Shown: positions 60,476 through 64,000 of the stretch, piece after piece
How the letters are laid out: each line of letters opens with the position of its first letter
How positions within the stretch are numbered: the stretch's first letter is position 1
Assembly: GCF_015291745.1 (NCBI RefSeq)
Contig: NZ_CP030059.1
Location: 1,019,501 to 1,083,500, forward strand
Length of the DNA stretch: 64,000 nucleotides
Reading direction: 5' to 3'
From: Bradyrhizobium sp. CCBAU 53351
GTDB taxonomy: Bacteria > Pseudomonadota > Alphaproteobacteria > Rhizobiales > Xanthobacteraceae
Translations under genes and position numbers: made by a program
The notes under the pieces: model-generated
What the model was told of the DNA's origin: nothing
The model's database searches: none
What the model saw: the letters and a program-made list of their open reading frames with translations, nothing else

Positions 60476-62059
60476 CTACGGACAAGTCCCCGGCGCCGGC
60501 GTGCGCTTGAGCGCGCGGCCGCTGGCCGCCGTCGTCAGTTGGCCGTCCTGGATCGTCGGCGCGCCGTTGACCAATAGCGTGTGCACGCCGACGGTCAGCT
60601 CGCGCGGGCGCACATAGTCCGCCTTCGGCGCGTAGCGGGCCGGGTCGAACACCACGACATCGGCGAAATAGTCCGGCCGCAGATAGCCGCGGCGGTCGAG
60701 CTTGAAGATGTCGGCCGACAGCCCGGTGGACTGACGGATGAACGTCTTCAAATCGATGACCTGGCGCTCCCTGACGTAGACGGCGTATTTGCGCGGAAAG
60801 GTGGCGAATTGCCGGGGATGGCCGTCGGTGCCGTCGGAGCCGGTGACGACCCATGGCTGCTTCATCACGAGGTCGACATCGCTGTCGATCATGTTGAAGG
60901 AAGCGATCGAGTCGCGCGGGTTGGCGCGCAGGATGCGCACCGCGGCGTCGACGGGCTCGACCTTCCACGCCTCGGCCATTTCCGACAGCCGCTTTCCCGT
61001 CCATTCCCGATCGACGCTGGTCAGCAGGATCGAGTCCGCGCCGCCGCGGCGTCGCAAATTCTCCATCATCTCGTCGCGGATTTTCGCCATCTGTGCCGCA
61101 TCGTCGAAACGTTTGATCATCGCCGCATAGCCGCCATCGACCGCCCAGCGCGGCACCAGCGCCGCATCGAGGCTCGTGCTCGACGCCAGCCACGGATATT
61201 GATCCGCCGTCACCTTCTGGCCCGCCGCGCGCGCCGCCTCGATCAGGCGGATCACTTCCGGCACTTGGCCCTGCAGGTCGACGCCGAGCGCCTTCAGATG
61301 CGCAAAATGCACCGGCATCTCCGCCTCACGGCCAATCTGGAGCACCTCCTTCGCGGAATTCATCAGACCAATGGAATATGAGCTCTCGTCGCGCTGGTGG
61401 GTGTCGTAGATGCCGCCGCGGCGCGCGGCTTCCTTCGCCACCGCCACCACTTCCTCGGTCCTGGCAAAACTCTGCGGAGCGTAGAACAGCCCGGCGGAAA
61501 GGCCGATGGCGCCTTCGCACATCGCTTGGGCAACCAGCGCCTTCATGCGTTCCAGTTCATCAGGCGAAGGCGCGCGGGCATCATGGCCCAGCACCGCCTC
61601 GCGGACCGCACCGAAACCGACATAGCTGACGATGTTGGTGCCGACCTTTTGCGCCTCGAGCTCGGCCTGATCGGCCGCGACGTTGGGCGTACCCCTGCCG
61701 TCGACGCCGATGAAGATGGTCGAAACGCCCTGCATGAGCCATGGCGCATTCAGCCGCTTGGCCGCATCGCCCGATCGGATATAGCTTTCGGGATGGGTGT
61801 GGACGTCGATGAACCCGGGCGCGACGATCATGCCCTGTGCGTCGATGCTGGCCTTTGCCGCCGGCGCGCCGGCATGCGGGCCGACATAGACGATCCTGTC
61901 GCCGCTCACCGCGACGTCGCCGACGAACGGAGCCTCGTCGGCGCCGGTGTAGATCGTCCCTCCGCTGATGATGAGATCGGCCGTGCCGGCGGCGATGGCA
62001 GGGGCAGTTGGGACGAGACCAAAGCAAATGGCGGCAAGAAGGGCAGGCAGGCATTTCAT
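60476..62059 (-). CDS. N-acyl-D-amino-acid deacylase / D-aminoacylase (amidohydrolase family)
   Basis: A 527-residue protein starting at ATG 62059 (MKCLPALLAAICFGLVPTAP), with GGAG 9 bases upstream and a signal peptide ending near AIAAG. The amidohydrolase core is clear: ADLIISGGTIYTGADEAPFV, VAPGFIDVHTHPESYIRSGD with the metal-binding His pair, FGAVREAVLGHDARAPSPDE, and the late VVTGSDGTDGHPRQFATFPR. It should release D-amino acids or free acids in the periplasm. A LysR-type palindrome lies 53 bp ahead. Next gene is a D-amino-acid dehydrogenase, indicating a D-amino-acid breakdown pathway. Confidence 0.9.
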   Translation of the reverse strand: MKCLPALLAAICFGLVPTAPAIAAGTADLIISGGTIYTGADEAPFVGDVAVSGDRIVYVGPHAGAPAAKASIDAQGMIVAPGFIDVHTHPESYIRSGDAAKRLNAPWLMQGVSTIFIGVDGRGTPNVAADQAELEAQKVGTNIVSYVGFGAVREAVLGHDARAPSPDELERMKALVAQAMCEGAIGLSAGLFYAPQSFARTEEVVAVAKEAARRGGIYDTHQRDESSYSIGLMNSAKEVLQIGREAEMPVHFAHLKALGVDLQGQVPEVIRLIEAARAAGQKVTADQYPWLASSTSLDAALVPRWAVDGGYAAMIKRFDDAAQMAKIRDEMMENLRRRGGADSILLTSVDREWTGKRLSEMAEAWKVEPVDAAVRILRANPRDSIASFNMIDSDVDLVMKQPWVVTGSDGTDGHPRQFATFPRKYAVYVRERQVIDLKTFIRQSTGLSADIFKLDRRGYLRPDYFADVVVFDPARYAPKADYVRPRELTVGVHTLLVNGAPTIQDGQLTTAASGRALKRTPAPGTCP

Positions 62060-62111
62060 CTGAAAAGTCTCCGTCATGCGAGCAGCAGGCTAGTTCGCGT
62101 TCTCCCGGCCA

Positions 62112-62134
62112 TCCAATGCAAGCTTTGCATTGGA
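62112..62134. promoter_or_regulatory. D-amino-acid regulon operator 1 (ahead of D-aminoacylase)
   Basis: A perfect 10-bp inverted repeat with a 3-base spacer, TCCAATGCAA-N3-TTGCATTGGA. Its ATGCAA-N3-TTGCAT core has the T-N11-A form of LysR sites and recurs at 63633 and 63769. Confidence 0.85.
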
Positions 62135-62185
62135 GGCGCATCTCCCGGGCACCCAAAAAGCTCTTCCTCGCCAACAAAGCCGACC

Positions 62186-62242
62186 CTTGCGCTCATGGCG
62201 GACCTGTTCTGGGATCTCGGCGAGAAAGGGAAACGTACCTGA
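62186..62242 (+). pseudogene. Remnant of an M20-peptidase C-terminus
   Basis: The frame LALMADLFWDLGEKGKRT plus stop closely resembles the C-terminus of the intact M20 gene at 57540-58934 (AGLFWDLGQLP), also at the DNA level (CTGTTCTGGGATCTCGGC). Nothing of the enzyme core remains. It points to a lost second copy in this region. Confidence 0.55.
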
Positions 62243-62250
62243 TAGAACCG

Positions 62251-63516
62251 TCACGCCGCGCGCCGCACCGCAAACGCGCCGGCTTCAATCGCCGCCGGCC
62301 TGCCGTCGATCAGGTCAGCGGTGAGGCGGGCGCTGCCGCAGGCCAGCGTCCAGCCGAGCATGCCGTGGCCCGAATTGATGAACAGCCCGGAGAGCGGCGA
62401 CCACCCGATGATCGGCCGGCTATCGGGCGTCATTGGGCGTAGCCCGCACCATGGCTCGACGTCGCCGTCAGTCGCCATCCCCAGCATTTTCGCCGCCGCG
62501 CGGCGCAGGATGTCGAGACGGCCCGGATCAAGGCTTGCATCGTTGCCGTCGAGATCGGCAATCCCGGCAATCCGGATCGCCGTGCCTTCGTCGCGCGCGA
62601 GCGGCGCGAACACCAGCTTGCGTTCGAAGTCGGTGACGCTGTGGCGAAGCGCGCTGACTTCGCCCGCGGGCTGCAGCGTGATGCTGTAGCCCTTGACCGG
62701 GTAGATCGGCAGGTAAAATCCGCAAGCTCTTGCAAAGGCGCTCGAGGATGCTCCCATGCAGAGAACGAAGCGGTCGGCTTGCACGCGTCCCTTAGCGGTG
62801 TCCACACCAACAAGACGGCCGCCGGACCGGACCGGTCCGGTCACAGGCGTGTCGAGCAGCCACTCGACATTGTTTCGCTGTGTCAGGCGGTCGGCAAGCG
62901 CGGCGCAGAACGCGGCGCAATCGCCGACCTGTTCGGAGGCGGTGAAAATGCCGCCGGCGAGTTCGCGTGCTCCGAGCTTGAGCGCGGGCTCCAGTGCGAG
63001 GCACTCGGCCGGTGTGAGCACCTGCTGCGCATTGTCAGCGCCGGCCTTGCCGGTGACGGCGCTTCGTGCGGCGTCGAATTCGCTGGGCGAACGGAACAGC
63101 ACCAGCTTGCCGGCGGTTCGCAATCCAAACGCGAGATCGAGCGTCTGCGACAGGCGTGTCAATTCGTCCCGGCTGATGGCGGCAAGCGCGAGCTGCGCGG
63201 CAACGGTGTCGCGCACGGCGGCCGAGCGGCAGGCGAGCAGGAAGCGAACGCCCCAGGATATCAGATGCGGATCGAGGCCGGGGCGAATACGCATCGGCGA
63301 GTCTCTGGCGACCAGCAGCGAGGGCAGCTTCAACAGTGTCGCAGGCGATGCCAGCGGGGTCACGAAGGCATAGGACAGCTGGCCGCCGTTGGCGGCGCTG
63401 GCGTCGGCGCCGGTCTCGGCATGGCGGTCGACGATGATCACGTCATGTCCGGCCTCGCTGAGGCACCATGCCGTCGTCAGTCCGATGACGCCGGCGCCGA
63501 GGACACAGATTTTCAT
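62251..63516 (-). CDS. dadA: D-amino acid dehydrogenase (FAD-dependent, DadA-like)
   Basis: A 421-residue protein. I chose ATG 63516 (MKICVLGAGVIGLTTAWCLS), because the FAD-binding GxGxxG stands immediately at the start; an ATG four codons earlier is possible. Further DAO marks are DRHAETGADASAANGGQLSY, VDTAKGRVQADRFVLCMGAS, YPVKGYSITLQPAGEVS, and GLRPMTPDSRPIIGWSPLSG with LFINSGHGMLGWTLACGSAR. It oxidises D-amino acids to 2-oxo acids, passing electrons to the respiratory chain. With the deacylase it forms a pathway for N-acylated D-amino acids. Confidence 0.92.
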   Translation of the reverse strand: MKICVLGAGVIGLTTAWCLSEAGHDVIIVDRHAETGADASAANGGQLSYAFVTPLASPATLLKLPSLLVARDSPMRIRPGLDPHLISWGVRFLLACRSAAVRDTVAAQLALAAISRDELTRLSQTLDLAFGLRTAGKLVLFRSPSEFDAARSAVTGKAGADNAQQVLTPAECLALEPALKLGARELAGGIFTASEQVGDCAAFCAALADRLTQRNNVEWLLDTPVTGPVRSGGRLVGVDTAKGRVQADRFVLCMGASSSAFARACGFYLPIYPVKGYSITLQPAGEVSALRHSVTDFERKLVFAPLARDEGTAIRIAGIADLDGNDASLDPGRLDILRRAAAKMLGMATDGDVEPWCGLRPMTPDSRPIIGWSPLSGLFINSGHGMLGWTLACGSARLTADLIDGRPAAIEAGAFAVRRAA

Positions 63517-63632
63517 GTAAGGACTCATTCTGGACTGTCGCCCGATGCGGCAACAGAGCCGATCGGGACGAGGAGTGGCGTTGCGGCCGCCAACCTAGGG
63601 CGGCCTGATCGCCCCCGGCGATGCCATGTCTG

Positions 63633-63655
63633 CATCATGCAAAACTTGCATGATG
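63633..63655. promoter_or_regulatory. D-amino-acid regulon operator 2 (ahead of dadA)
   Basis: A perfect 10-bp inverted repeat, CATCATGCAA-N3-TTGCATGATG, 117 bp upstream of the dadA start. It shares the ATGCAA-N3-TTGCAT core with the other two sites. Confidence 0.85.
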
Positions 63656-63768
63656 GGCCCCGCCGTAGCACGCTGGAGCAGTCGGGCGGCATCGGGCGAA
63701 TGCTGATCGGCGCATGAAAGGCTGGGATTTGAAGGGGATTGGGCGGGAATCGGCGTCGGAAGGGCCTG

Positions 63769-63783
63769 ATGCAAAGCTTGCAT
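63769..63783. promoter_or_regulatory. D-amino-acid regulon operator 3 (ahead of lysR)
   Basis: ATGCAA-N3-TTGCAT, 158 bp upstream of the truncated LysR gene and 253 bp from dadA. The flanks are not palindromic, unlike the other two copies. It fits LysR autoregulation. The 424-bp gap between dadA and the LysR gene holds this and operator 2 and no other feature that I can recognise. Confidence 0.8.
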
Positions 63784-63940
63784 TGGTCGGGCCATATGCC
63801 GCTTCGCTAGGTTGCGCGCCATGGGGCAACCAATACCGTGGCAGCAAGCATGGCCGGTCGACGCGCGCCGTTCTGCGCCGTCGGGAGCTGGGTATCGCGG
63901 GGAACCTGCCGCAGCGTCCGGCATCAAGACAGGTCGCGTG

Positions 63941-64000
63941 ATGGAACTGCGCTGGCTGCAGGATTTTCTGATGGTGGCCGAGACCGGCAACTTCACCCGT
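63941..64000 (+). CDS. LysR-family transcriptional regulator, 3' truncated by window edge
   Basis: Only 20 codons are visible: MELRWLQDFLMVAETGNFTR, the standard first helix of LysR-type helix-turn-helix proteins. An in-frame GTG one codon earlier is possible. It is divergent from dadA, and three palindromes with the LysR T-N11-A form lie ahead of it, dadA and the D-aminoacylase gene, so it is the likely regulator of all three, with a D-amino acid as possible co-inducer. Confidence 0.85.
   Translation, partial: MELRWLQDFLMVAETGNFTR

Overview
The window looks like part of the chromosome of a Bradyrhizobium-type alphaproteobacterium (Nitrobacteraceae). The basis is the high GC content with strong GC bias at third codon positions, a ROSE-type RNA thermometer ahead of an hsp20 gene, the order N-formylglutamate amidohydrolase / cpdR / tRNA-Val, several families of intergenic palindromic repeats, and many LysR, Bug-type and ABC solute-binding genes. 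This placement is inference; no search was run. There is no rRNA operon, CRISPR array, phage or intact insertion sequence.

Layout. 1-6.7 kb: the end of an ABC solute-binding gene, an SPFH/NfeD membrane pair, an HxlR regulator divergent from a carboxymuconolactone-decarboxylase-like gene with two palindromic operators, KdsD-type arabinose-5-phosphate isomerase and a large outer-membrane barrel. 6.8-13.1 kb: gltB-gltD glutamate synthase, with a palindromic repeat between the two genes. 13.6-24 kb: a secreted protein, two hydrolases, the hsp20 gene with its thermometer, a membrane di-heme cytochrome, a cyclase-TPR protein, LysE, GFA and TSUP genes. 24-36 kb: LysR, Bug, HisN-like, N-formylglutamate amidohydrolase, CpdR, tRNA-Val, Nudix, RidA, an enolase-superfamily enzyme, a heme-type adenylate cyclase, an amino-acid-type solute-binding protein and a degenerate hydrolase. 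36-47 kb: a small gene coupled to a PAS chemoreceptor, AlkB, a 46-residue membrane protein, a DUF4173/response-regulator/kinase operon, a GH3 enzyme and a LysR/peroxiredoxin pair. 47-50 kb: a TetR-PspA-YiaA envelope-stress module with three operators. 50-59 kb: SDR, aldehyde dehydrogenase, Old Yellow Enzyme, GFA-like, ThDP-dependent decarboxylase, flavin monooxygenase and M20 peptidase genes. 59-64 kb: an amino-acid binding protein whose permease genes are lost, a scar of fused gene fragments, then D-aminoacylase, D-amino-acid dehydrogenase and the start of a LysR gene.

The strongest functional units are: (i) the D-amino-acid module, where three copies of ATGCAA-N3-TTGCAT lie ahead of the deacylase, the dehydrogenase and the truncated LysR gene; (ii) tetR/pspA/yiaA with three 17-bp operators; (iii) the hsp20 thermometer, a 7-bp helix with one bulged G that sequesters the ribosome-binding site; (iv) the DUF4173/RR/HK operon. 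The least explained structure is the 0.32-kb gap between the flavin monooxygenase and the M20 peptidase: CTTG recurs at an almost exact 12-bp step on one side and CAAG at an exact 11-bp step on the other, around CTTGGCAAG palindromes.
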